Source: Pseudoalteromonas luteoviolacea DSM 6061 (lineage in GTDB: Bacteria; Pseudomonadota; Gammaproteobacteria; Enterobacterales; Alteromonadaceae). From it: 64,000 nucleotides of DNA. Location of the stretch: contig NZ_AUYB01000078.1 in assembly GCF_001625655.1 (NCBI RefSeq), positions 1-64,000 on the forward strand, read 5' to 3'. The notes below the pieces were generated by a model. It saw only the letters and a program-made list of their open reading frames with translations, made no database searches and was not told the DNA's origin. Below are positions 45,548 through 54,779 of this stretch, one piece after another. Position 1 is the first letter of the stretch; the number at the start of each line of letters is the position of its first letter. A program made the translations under genes and the position numbers.

Positions 45548-45704
45548 TTTTTTATTGTCCTTTCAGTTGTATTGCCCCAAATCTTAGCAAGAGCTACATT
45601 GATTATATATTACTCTTTTTGAAATAATTTTTAGAGAGGGTGTAATTAACGAGTGAGTAAATGGTTGCAAGATGTTAGTGAAGGTTGTTGCTATCGTTTT
45701 GAAG

Positions 45705-45746
45705 TGACTATATGCCGCTTGTTTCTATGAAAGTGGCATACAGTCA
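45705..45746. terminator. Hairpin downstream of the TonB receptor gene
   Basis: A 16-base stem with two G-U pairs (45705-45720 with 45731-45746), 14 bases past the receptor stop. It is a plausible terminator with a poor U-tract. Confidence 0.5.
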
Positions 45747-45760
45747 TTTGTCCAGAATTT

Positions 45761-48388
45761 TTAAAATTTGTAGTCCAGTTTTAAGTATCCACGCCGGCCA
45801 ACAGTATCGTAAGTAAACACATCTGTATTCGCATCATTCCATGAAGTTAAAAAAGGAGGTCGTTTATCAAAAATGTTGTCGATACCCACTGATAGCTTTA
45901 ACGCATTTTCAAAGCTGTAACCAACTTGTAGATCGTGATACACAATACTTGGTACTTGAGCGCCAATTGGGCCACCGCCATTTTCATCGGCTGCTTTACC
46001 AATGTATTGTATGCTGTATGTTGCTTGCCACTGTGTAATTTTAAGCGTTGCGTTTGCGTTTGACCTCCATTTAGTAAAGCTGCCTCTATCAGAGGTGATC
46101 TTTCCTAATAACAGCTCTGTTTCAGCACCAGCAAAGGCAGTGTTCTCGTGTTTGAGCAAACGTGTTGTATCCCAATTGATACGATAAGCATAAGGGCCAG
46201 CAGTCCCATTGAAGTTGAGATTTAAATCTAGCCCTGCAACATGCTCATTCGCGGCGTTCATCGGACGCTTTTCAAGTTCCGCGATTTGTTGTGTTTTTGG
46301 GTCTCTTATGAAGTTATCACAATATGCTTGATAAGCGACTGGGTCGCTATAGCATAGGCGAAGCATGTTTGAACCAGATACAGAGTTGATAGCGTTGTCG
46401 ACCTTGATGTCAAAGTAATCTAGCGACGCAGAGAAGACATTGTTCTGATACACAAACCCCAGTGTAAAGGTATTGGCAGTTTCTGGACTAACTTCAGGGT
46501 TACCTCCTACACCAGTCCTGATGGTAGCGCCATCTTGAACAAATCCTTTGGGTACACCGGCTGCCAAGCAATTTTTTAAAATAACATCTGTGGCATTTTC
46601 ACATGGATCCTTCGTAATCAGGTTTTCAACATTTGTTCCACCAAATAATTCTGTGATGGTTGGGGTTCTAAAAGCACTAGAACGCACACCTCTTAGCAAT
46701 AATTGTTCATTGACACGCCATGTTAGACCAAGTTTATAAGTTGTTTCTGCGTCAAAATATTCGTAGTCGGAATAGCGCACGGCAATATCTGCATTGATTG
46801 CGTCAGCTACCTTAATATCTTTCATTACTGGTACCGAAAGCTCGAAGAAAGCTTCTTTAACATCTGTACTTCCTGATATTGCGTCCTCTTCACCATTTTG
46901 CATGGCAATGGCATCTGGGTTACGCCAGCCTTTTTCTTTTCTGTATACCGCGCCCGTCGCAAATACCAATGGCCCCGCAGATAGCTCTGTCAGGTCGCCA
47001 CTCAGCTCAAGATTTACAGATTGCAACTCGTTGCCTCCTGTACCCTCACGTTGATAAGTGACGAAGTCAATGACTTGTTCAGTGAGCGTGCCAATACCAA
47101 AGTAGTCCCCACATGGTATAGCTGCATTGATTGCTGTACTGCAAAGCTCTGCATTGAGCGTTTGAGCAACTCGTTCATCATCAAAATCATAACTCCAGCC
47201 ATCAGTACCCGTATTTCTTCCATGGGTATAAGTGGCTTGCCATATCCAGTGATTACTCAATGTACCATTAAAATTTAAAGTGCCTTGGAATGTATCTGTT
47301 TCTTGATAAAATTCAGGGTTATGCACTTCAATATTACGGCGGCGTTTAAGTGTAAGGTCTTGGCCTGTTGGGTTATAAATAAAGTCAGCCGCCACATCAA
47401 CGGGGTTAAAGCCTCTGGGCGTGACAATTTGGTCTGAGCGGCGATTTGCGTATATCAGAGAGGTTTCGAGTTGAATATTATTTGAAACTTCATAATCAAT
47501 AAGGGTTGCCAAATTAAGACGCTTCATTGGGCTGTAGGCATTGAGAGATTCAAACCAATTGTAGCCATGTTTACTGTTGTTATAGGTTTCGTAGGGCACG
47601 TCATTGTTAGCAGGGTTTTGATTAAATTGAACTTCAGTGCCATCTGCTAGCAGTGCACGTCCGCCAATGGTTGTACCTGAATAAATGCAATTAAGTTCGC
47701 CATCAGACTCGCTTAAGGGGCAGGGGTTACGGGTAGATTGCAATGCATTGCCATTGTCCACATAATTCAGATTAACGCTGATATGACCGCGCTTAAAAGC
47801 GCCACCAAATGTTGCATTGAACTCTGCATTTTCGGCATCTTTTTTACTGCTTTGACCAATTTTTAAGCTTAGCTGCATCCCATTAAAGTCTGACTTTGTG
47901 ATGATATTAACAACGCCAGCAACAGCATCGGCGCCATAAATCGCTGAAGCACCATCTTTGAGAATATCAATGCGTTCAACTAATCCCATAGGGATCATAT
48001 TGAGATCTGGACTATCATTGGCCCCAGTGCCGCCAGCGACAAGACGCTTACCATTTAGCAGTACAAGGGTACGTTTGATACCCATACCGCGCAGGTTGAT
48101 TTGTGCAGTTGCATAGCCATTACTCGTCCAGTATGCGTTGGTTGCATTACCGGCTGGACCTGCAGATACACTTAGGCCTTGTAAAACTTCTTCAAGGTTA
48201 GAAGCGCCGGTTATGGCCAAGTCACCAGCAGTTAATGTTGTAATTGGGCTTGCCGATTCGAGGTCTATATTTTTGATTTTTGAGCCTGTAACTTCAAATC
48301 GTTCAATTTGTGCGGTTTGTTCGGCTGTCGCAAACTGAGTAAAGCTAAGTGTGAAAAGTGCAAGGGAGATTTTGGAATATGAAAACAT
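45761..48388 (-). CDS. TonB-dependent outer membrane receptor
   Basis: An 875-residue receptor with a signal peptide (about 1-22), a plug domain (EEVLQGLSV, INLRGMGIKRTLVLLNGKRLV, VERIDILKDGASAIYGADAVAGVVNIITK) and a 22-strand barrel ending in the C-terminal aromatic residue (LKLDYKF). It imports a bulky substrate with TonB energy. The plug style is that of the large receptor families common in Alteromonadales, often for peptides or glycans. The NCS1 permease gene lies 123 bases upstream on the same strand, so uptake of a nucleobase-related compound is possible. Confidence 0.93.
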   Translation of the reverse strand: MFSYSKISLALFTLSFTQFATAEQTAQIERFEVTGSKIKNIDLESASPITTLTAGDLAITGASNLEEVLQGLSVSAGPAGNATNAYWTSNGYATAQINLRGMGIKRTLVLLNGKRLVAGGTGANDSPDLNMIPMGLVERIDILKDGASAIYGADAVAGVVNIITKSDFNGMQLSLKIGQSSKKDAENAEFNATFGGAFKRGHISVNLNYVDNGNALQSTRNPCPLSESDGELNCIYSGTTIGGRALLADGTEVQFNQNPANNDVPYETYNNSKHGYNWFESLNAYSPMKRLNLATLIDYEVSNNIQLETSLIYANRRSDQIVTPRGFNPVDVAADFIYNPTGQDLTLKRRRNIEVHNPEFYQETDTFQGTLNFNGTLSNHWIWQATYTHGRNTGTDGWSYDFDDERVAQTLNAELCSTAINAAIPCGDYFGIGTLTEQVIDFVTYQREGTGGNELQSVNLELSGDLTELSAGPLVFATGAVYRKEKGWRNPDAIAMQNGEEDAISGSTDVKEAFFELSVPVMKDIKVADAINADIAVRYSDYEYFDAETTYKLGLTWRVNEQLLLRGVRSSAFRTPTITELFGGTNVENLITKDPCENATDVILKNCLAAGVPKGFVQDGATIRTGVGGNPEVSPETANTFTLGFVYQNNVFSASLDYFDIKVDNAINSVSGSNMLRLCYSDPVAYQAYCDNFIRDPKTQQIAELEKRPMNAANEHVAGLDLNLNFNGTAGPYAYRINWDTTRLLKHENTAFAGAETELLLGKITSDRGSFTKWRSNANATLKITQWQATYSIQYIGKAADENGGGPIGAQVPSIVYHDLQVGYSFENALKLSVGIDNIFDKRPPFLTSWNDANTDVFTYDTVGRRGYLKLDYKF

Positions 48389-48511
48389 AAAGACAACTCA
48401 GTGAAAAAACTGCGGCGAGTATAAAGAACTTATTAAAGTTTGAGATGTGACAAATTGTCGCACTTTAAAAGTTTTTATTTTAATCACTTAGCAGCTTTTC
48501 AGAATGCTTGG

Positions 48512-49726
48512 CTAAAATTTTCTCGATATCTTTTGAAGTAACAAAAAGCAGGTTAAACTTGCCATAACCGCATTGAGTGGCACTATGCCGGGTAGCCAAT
48601 GAGCAGCTGCGATAGCCACTGCGACACTAACTAATGCTTGCCAATTCACCAATGCAAACTCATATTGTGTAAAGTTTTGATACTTCTCTTTATTTGTAAA
48701 GTAGTGTGCAATAAGTACCCCACCAATAGGTGGAATAGCCGCTGATAAAAAAACCAACCAATCAACAAAGTGATTGTATAACCAAAGCGCACAAAGAGTG
48801 CCAATTGCACCATTTATGACACTTAGGTATTTACTGGGCAATCCGGTTATATTGGCAAACCCCAAACTTGATGCGTAAAGTGCATTGTCATTGGTGGTCC
48901 AAATGTTTAAGCCCAGCACGATAATTGCGGGGAGAATAAGGCCTTGCAACATCAGTACTTCCGAAATATCCGCTTTCCCTGTCGCGGCAGCTCCAGCGCC
49001 ACCAAATACAAACATTAAACTATTGCCTAGGAAAAATGCCACAATGGTGATGAATATAGCCACTTTGGCATTTTCACTAAAGCGCATAAAGTCAGCCGTT
49101 AAAGTCCCTGCTGAGATAAAAGAGCCAACGACTAATGAAATGGCTTGAGCTTGACTGAGAGATTGCTCTGCGGGTCGAGCCGCCAGCTGGCCTAATCCGC
49201 CAGCTCCCTCAAGTGCTAGCCAGACAGAAAAGCCACCTAATAATGTAATTGCTGGGACTGCTACTGCGGATAATATTAGCAACGCCGATATCCCAATATA
49301 AGCCGTTGCAGTCATTAAAGCGCCTGCAATCAGTATGAGCGTATTGAGGTCCACTCCCGTAATTTTTTCTACTGGCAATGCAAACATAGCAACACCCACT
49401 CCAAACCAGCCGACCTGTGTACCTGCTAGTAATAAAGAAGGTAACCAAGAGCCTTTAACACCAAATGAAAAGCGTGCGAGCAAATGTGTAGATAGACCGG
49501 TAGATGCGCCTATATAGGCAAGTGTGGCTGTGTACACTGCTAAAATACAGTTACCTATTGCGATAGTTATGAAAAATTGTGTCGGTTCTAAACCAACACC
49601 GAGCTTACCACCTGTCCACATACTGGCTGAAAAAAACGTTAAACCAAGCATCAACATAAGCATTGAAAGCGAGGAACGCCTTGCTTTTTTGGGCACTGCA
49701 ATTAAATCATATTCGCGGTCTGCCAT
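48512..49726 (-). CDS. NCS1-family permease (cytosine permease CodB-like)
   Basis: A 12-segment membrane transporter of 404 residues. It resembles CodB: MWTGGKLGVGLEPTQFF at the start, ARFSFGVKGSWLPSLLLAGTQVGWFGVGVAMFA, and SLGFANITGLPSKYLSVINGAIGTL. It probably imports a pyrimidine or related base with sodium or protons. No cytosine deaminase gene is present. The start at 49726 has GGAG upstream and gives the usual short N-terminus. It precedes the TonB receptor gene on the same strand. Confidence 0.88.
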   Translation of the reverse strand: MADREYDLIAVPKKARRSSLSMLMLMLGLTFFSASMWTGGKLGVGLEPTQFFITIAIGNCILAVYTATLAYIGASTGLSTHLLARFSFGVKGSWLPSLLLAGTQVGWFGVGVAMFALPVEKITGVDLNTLILIAGALMTATAYIGISALLILSAVAVPAITLLGGFSVWLALEGAGGLGQLAARPAEQSLSQAQAISLVVGSFISAGTLTADFMRFSENAKVAIFITIVAFFLGNSLMFVFGGAGAAATGKADISEVLMLQGLILPAIIVLGLNIWTTNDNALYASSLGFANITGLPSKYLSVINGAIGTLCALWLYNHFVDWLVFLSAAIPPIGGVLIAHYFTNKEKYQNFTQYEFALVNWQALVSVAVAIAAAHWLPGIVPLNAVMASLTCFLLLQKISRKF

Positions 49727-49874
49727 AAGTTCTCCATCGAGTAATTCGCTTTTAATTGTAGGGAGACAATGCAGACAAAATATGGAGAAGCTAGATCTCA
49801 AAACGTATTAAGTACACATGCCCAAGGCGTATTTGCTATACTCCGCGCATCTTTAGCTGTATCAATAGGCGCGT

Positions 49875-51107
49875 ATGTCTTTTCAATCCTTAAACCTTGT
49901 TGACGAATTAAATCAAGCACTCTCTCACCTTGAGTTTGCCGAGCCAACAGAAATACAAAAATTAAGCATTCCAATTGTAATGCAAGGCAGTGATTTATTG
50001 GCCACAGCGCAAACAGGAACCGGAAAAACAGCAGCCTTTATGTTACCTATTCTAAACAAGCTTATCAGTGCGGAACATACAGATTGTGCTGTACGCGCAT
50101 TGGTACTGGCACCAACAAGAGAGCTGGCACAACAAGTTGCAAAAGACGCTCGGCGCTTAGCTAAGTTCAGTGAAATTAAAGTAGCTTGCATATATGGTGG
50201 CGCAAATATTGGCCCGCAAGAAAAAATATTAAAAGAAGGCGCGGACATTGTTGTCGCAACTCCTGGGCGATTACTTGACCATATGATTAAAGGGACGTTG
50301 TCATTAAACGCTGTTGAACAACTGGTGTTTGATGAGGCAGATCGTATGTTGGATATGGGCTTTATTGGTGAAATAAAGCGTATCATGCGAAAAATGCCTG
50401 AAAAACGTCAAACTTTGCTGTTTTCAGCAACCATGGATGATGTAGTTCTTTCACAAGTGAATACTTGGCTCAATAACCCCCAACGCGTGGGAGTAGAGCA
50501 ACAAAACAGCACAGCAGATAAAGTTGAGCAAGTATTTTATGCGGTTGATGAAGAGCGCAAACGCGAGCTAATTGCACATTTAATTGGTAAAAATAACTGG
50601 CAGCAAGTACTTGTATTTACACGTACTAAAAAAAGTGCTGATGATTACGCTAAAGAGTTAAACAAAGATGGGTTGGCCACATTAGCTATTCATGGAGATA
50701 AATCTCAAGGTGCCAGAGATCGTGCCCTTGAACAATTTAAAAGTGGTAAAACACGCGTACTGGTAGCGACTGATGTTGCCGCGCGTGGTATTGATATTAA
50801 AGCACTGAGCTATGTGATTAATGCTGAATTACCTTATGTAGCAGAGGATTATATCCACCGAATTGGTCGAACTGGACGTGCTGGCAATACAGGGCAATCG
50901 ATATCTTTAGTGAGCATTGATGAGCAATGGTTGCTAGAAGAAATAGAAGTGCTATTAGATGCGCGTCTTACACCACAATGGCTGGTTGGCTATGAGCCAG
51001 ACCTAACCCGAGAGCCAAAAGATAACCGTAAAAATACGCCGAAGTCACGAAAGCAAAGGGATAAAAAACGAATTTTGGGGCAACGCACCACACGAAGAAA
51101 TAAGTAA
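49875..51107 (+). CDS. DEAD-box ATP-dependent RNA helicase (RhlE-like)
   Basis: A 410-residue helicase with all core motifs: Q motif (FAEPTEIQ), AQTGTGKT, PTRELAQQ, GG, TPGRLLD, DEAD, SAT, ATDVAARGID and HRIGRTGRAG. The basic C-terminal tail (RKNTPKSRKQRDKKR) is short. It resembles RhlE-type helicases, which help ribosome assembly and RNA decay, particularly in the cold. It is divergent from the permease gene. Confidence 0.95.
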   Translation: MSFQSLNLVDELNQALSHLEFAEPTEIQKLSIPIVMQGSDLLATAQTGTGKTAAFMLPILNKLISAEHTDCAVRALVLAPTRELAQQVAKDARRLAKFSEIKVACIYGGANIGPQEKILKEGADIVVATPGRLLDHMIKGTLSLNAVEQLVFDEADRMLDMGFIGEIKRIMRKMPEKRQTLLFSATMDDVVLSQVNTWLNNPQRVGVEQQNSTADKVEQVFYAVDEERKRELIAHLIGKNNWQQVLVFTRTKKSADDYAKELNKDGLATLAIHGDKSQGARDRALEQFKSGKTRVLVATDVAARGIDIKALSYVINAELPYVAEDYIHRIGRTGRAGNTGQSISLVSIDEQWLLEEIEVLLDARLTPQWLVGYEPDLTREPKDNRKNTPKSRKQRDKKRILGQRTTRRNK

Positions 51108-51153
51108 TTCAAAAGCGTTAAGCCTAAATTTGATAGGAGCGAATTCGAATCAA

Positions 51154-51189
51154 GAATGGGAATGCATCGCGCGGTATGCTCCCATTCTG
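51154..51189. terminator. Hairpin between convergent genes
   Basis: AGAATGGGA/TCCCATTCT with an extended inner pairing (ATGCAT region). It separates the helicase gene from the convergent small secreted protein gene; no strong U-tract. Confidence 0.55.
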
Positions 51190-51195
51190 CAAGAT

Positions 51196-51669
51196 TTAAT
51201 TTTCAGGTTTGAATAAAGGAACTGGCTTTGCGTTTGGCTGATTAGCAGCTTGGGCGATTTCGTTGTAGTTTTGTTTGATGTCGACGATAAGTGCGTAGGC
51301 GCCTTTGGTGGTGACTCTAGAACCGATGACAAAAGTACCGATGATGTTTACTTGCTCCTTTGAAATGGTAAAGCAAATTGGGTTGGCAATTGGTGCTCGT
51401 TGAGATTGGGAAATAAATACAGACGAGTAACAATAATTACCAGCCTTGAGGTAAACCTGTTTAATTTTTTTGTTCATGTGAATTGTTCTAATTGAACTAT
51501 CAGCCATGTTGACAATTTGAAACCTTCCTCCTTTTTCAGAAAGCGTTCTTGTTTTTGGCTTATTCTGTTTGTTTAACTCAACCCAATTAATAGTAAATAG
51601 CGTATTTGGTTCATTGGCTATTACCGTTGCGCTGAATAACGCTAGACACATTATTATCCACTTTTGCAT
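51196..51669 (-). CDS. Hypothetical secreted protein
   Basis: A 157-residue protein with a signal peptide (about 1-18, cleaved after VIA). The mature part is predicted to be mostly beta and contains two cysteines (KAGNYCYSS, NPICFTIS) that could form a disulphide. It resembles small carboxypeptidase-regulatory-like or DUF2846-like periplasmic proteins in layout, but no family is assigned. A GGAG site supports the start. Monocistronic. Confidence 0.75.
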   Translation of the reverse strand: MQKWIIMCLALFSATVIANEPNTLFTINWVELNKQNKPKTRTLSEKGGRFQIVNMADSSIRTIHMNKKIKQVYLKAGNYCYSSVFISQSQRAPIANPICFTISKEQVNIIGTFVIGSRVTTKGAYALIVDIKQNYNEIAQAANQPNAKPVPLFKPEN

Positions 51670-51881
51670 TATAAATTCTCCATTGAGTTTTACTGTGAAT
51701 CTTGTGAACTCATTGCGGCTATTATTGTTATTTATTTCATAATTTCAACTGTAAACAGAAAAATGAAAGGGTAACATTGGCCAAATAAGCGCTTTAAAAG
51801 GCTCAGACTATTTGTTTTTAATACTTAATTTAGATATTTTAGGTACAGTCGAGTGAAGTTAGTATTAGGTGAAACTGAGCT

Positions 51882-52433
51882 GTGGATAAATTTAAAGTGT
51901 TGCAGGAAATAGGAGCGGGAGATTTCCAGCATCTCAATGGAACATTGCAATCCCATTTAATTGGGACGGAACGTATTTTGAAAGAGTGGGGAAGCAGTAA
52001 GTTGTTGCAAGTTGCTGGTTTGTTCCATGCTGCGTATGGCACAGATGGGTTTGATGAAAGCATGGTGGCTTTGGCGCAGCGCAACCGAATTGCTGAACTC
52101 ATTGGCAAAGAGGAAGAGGCATTAGTATATTTATATTGTGCGTGTAATAGAGACTTTGTCTTTGCGCAATTTGGCCGCACCGACTCAATCCAGTTTAAAA
52201 ATAGATTTACACAACACATATTTCCATTGGGCAAGTCAGATACAAAGTTACTGTGTGAGCTTACGGCGGCAAATGAGCTAGAACTAGTGAAGCGCTCACC
52301 GTCGTTCAAAAGTCGTCATGGCGTTGGCCTTTTAGATTTATTCAAGCGCATGGCTCCCTATTTAAGTAGCAATGCACATAAAGCATACTCTATGGCCTTA
52401 GCTGATGTAGATATACGCTGCCTCGAGGTTTAA
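51882..52433 (+). CDS. DUF6817-like hypothetical protein
   Basis: A 183-residue cytoplasmic protein. The pattern HLNGTLQSHLIGTERILKEWG...LLQVAGLFHAAYGTDGF is a compact helical domain with paired His residues, as in HD-like folds, and I recognise it as DUF6817-like. A later His pair (KSRHGVG) follows. No enzyme activity is known. The start is a GTG without a strong ribosome binding site. It stands alone. Confidence 0.72.
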   Translation: MDKFKVLQEIGAGDFQHLNGTLQSHLIGTERILKEWGSSKLLQVAGLFHAAYGTDGFDESMVALAQRNRIAELIGKEEEALVYLYCACNRDFVFAQFGRTDSIQFKNRFTQHIFPLGKSDTKLLCELTAANELELVKRSPSFKSRHGVGLLDLFKRMAPYLSSNAHKAYSMALADVDIRCLEV

Positions 52434-52666
52434 ATATACCCTGTTTAAAATGGCAAAATTGGTAGTGCCACATATTATATAAAAGCTCACGTAATTATTC
52501 ATTCTTTGGTGGTTTTATTAACTCTTAACTTAATCGGTTTCTTTATTCATTACTTGTTAAGTGTCAAACATAAATTTACAAAACACTTCATAACATTACA
52601 TTGCATTCATTTTTAATTCACTGTTTGTGGAATAAATTAGCGCTCATGAACTATTCATAAACTAAA

Positions 52667-53455
52667 ATGGACTTAAAAATGCTTAAACTAAAAAATAATT
52701 TCTTATTTGGTACTCTATTTACATTATTTTCAGCATCCAGTTTTGCAAGTGAACGAATTGCTGATATACAGTTTTCAGATAATAATTTTAGAAATTGTGT
52801 TCAATCGCAAGCGAGTACCAATAACTGGACGTACACTGATCAAGTGACGGAATTAAGCTGTGCACAAGCAATGATTCGACAAGTTGATGAGCTTAAGTAT
52901 TTTCAATCACTTGAAAAACTGAACTTATCTTTGAACTACATTGAAGATATTGATGTTACTCAAAATAAACAGTTAACAAGGTTGGAGTTGTCGGCAAATA
53001 AAATTACCGATATTAATCTTCAAAAAAATACCCAACTAGAAACACTATATATGTCGATGAACGATATTAACTCGATTAACTTGAGTAAAAATACACAGCT
53101 AAAAGTTTTAAGTATGATTGGCAATAAATTGTATTCAGCCGATCTATCTAAAAATGATAAGTTGACTTATGTTGATCTAGGTAGAAACCAAATCAGTTGG
53201 GTATTTCTTCCGACAAATGGTGAAATCACTGAGCTTTCTTTGAGTAACAATAACTTATCGACTCTTAACACCGATAACCTAACGGATTTGAGGGTTTTAA
53301 GGTTGGCGAGTAATAACCTTAAATCACTCTCCATTTCAAAAAATCCAAACTTGATGTTGTTAAACGTCAAATCTAATCCGCTGAATGAGTCGACTAAGCA
53401 AGAACTGAAAAGCATACACGCAATCTACAACTTTATTTTTTTGAAAGATTTCTAA
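52667..53455 (+). CDS. Secreted leucine-rich repeat protein
   Basis: A 262-residue protein with a signal peptide (to about ASSFAS). Residues ~75-245 contain seven or so LRR units of about 21 residues with the LxxLxLxxNxI/L pattern (for example LEKLNLSLNYIEDIDV, LTRLELSANKITDINL). The N-terminal cap holds two cysteines. The repeats are internalin-like and point to protein binding outside the cell or in the periplasm. The base composition is distinctly A+T-rich compared with the neighbours, a possible sign of transfer. The start is uncertain between two ATGs four codons apart. Confidence 0.8.
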   Translation: MDLKMLKLKNNFLFGTLFTLFSASSFASERIADIQFSDNNFRNCVQSQASTNNWTYTDQVTELSCAQAMIRQVDELKYFQSLEKLNLSLNYIEDIDVTQNKQLTRLELSANKITDINLQKNTQLETLYMSMNDINSINLSKNTQLKVLSMIGNKLYSADLSKNDKLTYVDLGRNQISWVFLPTNGEITELSLSNNNLSTLNTDNLTDLRVLRLASNNLKSLSISKNPNLMLLNVKSNPLNESTKQELKSIHAIYNFIFLKDF

Positions 53456-53468
53456 CCCCGATGAATAC

Positions 53469-53510
53469 AGGTTGCTGACTTTAACTTGATGAGTCAGCAA
53501 ACCTGCTTTT
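53469..53510 (+). terminator. Terminator after the LRR gene
   Basis: TTGCTGACT/AGTCAGCAA with flanking GG/CC pairing, then CTGCTTTTC. The remaining ~210 bases to the next gene hold no other feature I can support. Confidence 0.65.
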
Positions 53511-53721
53511 CAAAGCACCTGCCTAAACTGACTCAATTGTTGTTATGCTCGTCCTCAGGCGTTTGGCTTGGGGTATCGACGGCATCCATTTTTAACACTA
53601 TTGCCGGTAGCAAGCAGTTTTCACTTTTGACTATGTAATCATTCATTAATTATTGTTGCGCAATTGTGTACCCAAATTAGATTTGTTATTTTAGGAGCAT
53701 CAAATACTTATTCTTGGATGA

Positions 53722-54711
53722 TTGGTCTTGTCGCCCTCTGTTATTTCAAAATTTCCACTGCTTTTCTTTATTGCAATTTCACTTTGGTGGGGGTTTTACT
53801 ACCAAAGTAACAGTAGCTTGAACGACTTCGGACAAGCCAACTTCGAATTTTTATACCTACTCGATGTATTTATTGTTTTACCCATTATTTGTTTTCTGGC
53901 AGTTAAAAATAAAAAAGAAGCGTTACTGAAAGCTATCACGCTTTGTTGTCTTGCTGTTTGGGTAGGAAGTTACATTATCCCTGCAAGTAGTAAGTTTATA
54001 TGGCCCTATCTTGAAAGTGGCCGATATGTTATTTCAGCGCTTATTTTATTATTTGAATTGGCTGCCATCGTTACCGTTGTTCTGGCGATTAAAACCGCAT
54101 TGGATGACAAGGTTGACCCTGATTTGGCAATATCCCAGCCCATCGAACGGTTTTTAGGTAAAAGTGTCGTTGCAACAGTTCTTAACTTTGAAACCAGAAT
54201 GTGGACATTTGCATTATTTGCCAAGCGTGTTAAACCGGATAATTATCAAGGGTCAAAGCATTTTTCCTATCATCAAAAGGATGGCTCTCAGAGCAACCTA
54301 CTGGGCTTTGTGTTTCTAATTGCTCTTGAAATGCCTTTAATGCACCTTCTGTTGCATTTTGCTTGGTCTCCGCTGGCAGCTAATATCGTTACAATTTTAA
54401 GTTTACTGAGTTTAGTGTTCTTTTTGGCCGAATACAGAGCGATGGCGAAAAGGCCCATATCTATTGATGGAGATGACTTAATCATTCGATATGGTTTATA
54501 CCAACCCCTAAAGGTACCACTGTCAAATATCAAGGATATTAAAGGCAACGATGTGTTTGTCGCTCGAGAAAAAAGTATAAAACGCTATGTTTACTCGGGT
54601 GTGCCAAACATCAAAATTGTACTGGCAGAGCCAATAGGAGAGGTTGAAAAGATTTTCATTGGCGTAGACAACCCACACTCGTTTATTGAGTCTATAAAAC
54701 ATAGCCTCTAG
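53722..54711 (+). CDS. Hypothetical polytopic membrane protein
   Basis: A 329-residue protein that I do not recognise. It has about four membrane segments in the first 130 residues and two more near residues 195-235. The last ~90 residues (ISIDGDDLIIRYGLYQPLKVPLSNIKDI...) resemble a membrane-associated PH-like (bPH/YdbS-type) beta domain. The start is a TTG and is uncertain, because a second TTG two codons later is also possible. A strong hairpin follows. Apparently monocistronic. Confidence 0.72.
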   Translation: MVLSPSVISKFPLLFFIAISLWWGFYYQSNSSLNDFGQANFEFLYLLDVFIVLPIICFLAVKNKKEALLKAITLCCLAVWVGSYIIPASSKFIWPYLESGRYVISALILLFELAAIVTVVLAIKTALDDKVDPDLAISQPIERFLGKSVVATVLNFETRMWTFALFAKRVKPDNYQGSKHFSYHQKDGSQSNLLGFVFLIALEMPLMHLLLHFAWSPLAANIVTILSLLSLVFFLAEYRAMAKRPISIDGDDLIIRYGLYQPLKVPLSNIKDIKGNDVFVAREKSIKRYVYSGVPNIKIVLAEPIGEVEKIFIGVDNPHSFIESIKHSL

Positions 54712-54723
54712 TTAAAGCTCACT

Positions 54724-54753
54724 TAAAAAAAGCCAGCATGGACTTGCTGGCTT
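54724..54753. terminator. Terminator between convergent genes
   Basis: AAGCCAGCA, a 6-base loop, TGCTGGCTT. Read on the minus strand it is followed by a run of seven Ts, so it mainly ends the decarboxylase transcript. Confidence 0.85.
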
Positions 54754-54779
54754 ATACATGATTATTCGAAATGGCTAAG

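Noticed and set aside
48389..48511. Riboswitch or other structured leader before the TonB receptor
   Set aside because: The 123 bases show no conserved aptamer-like core or terminator that I can identify.
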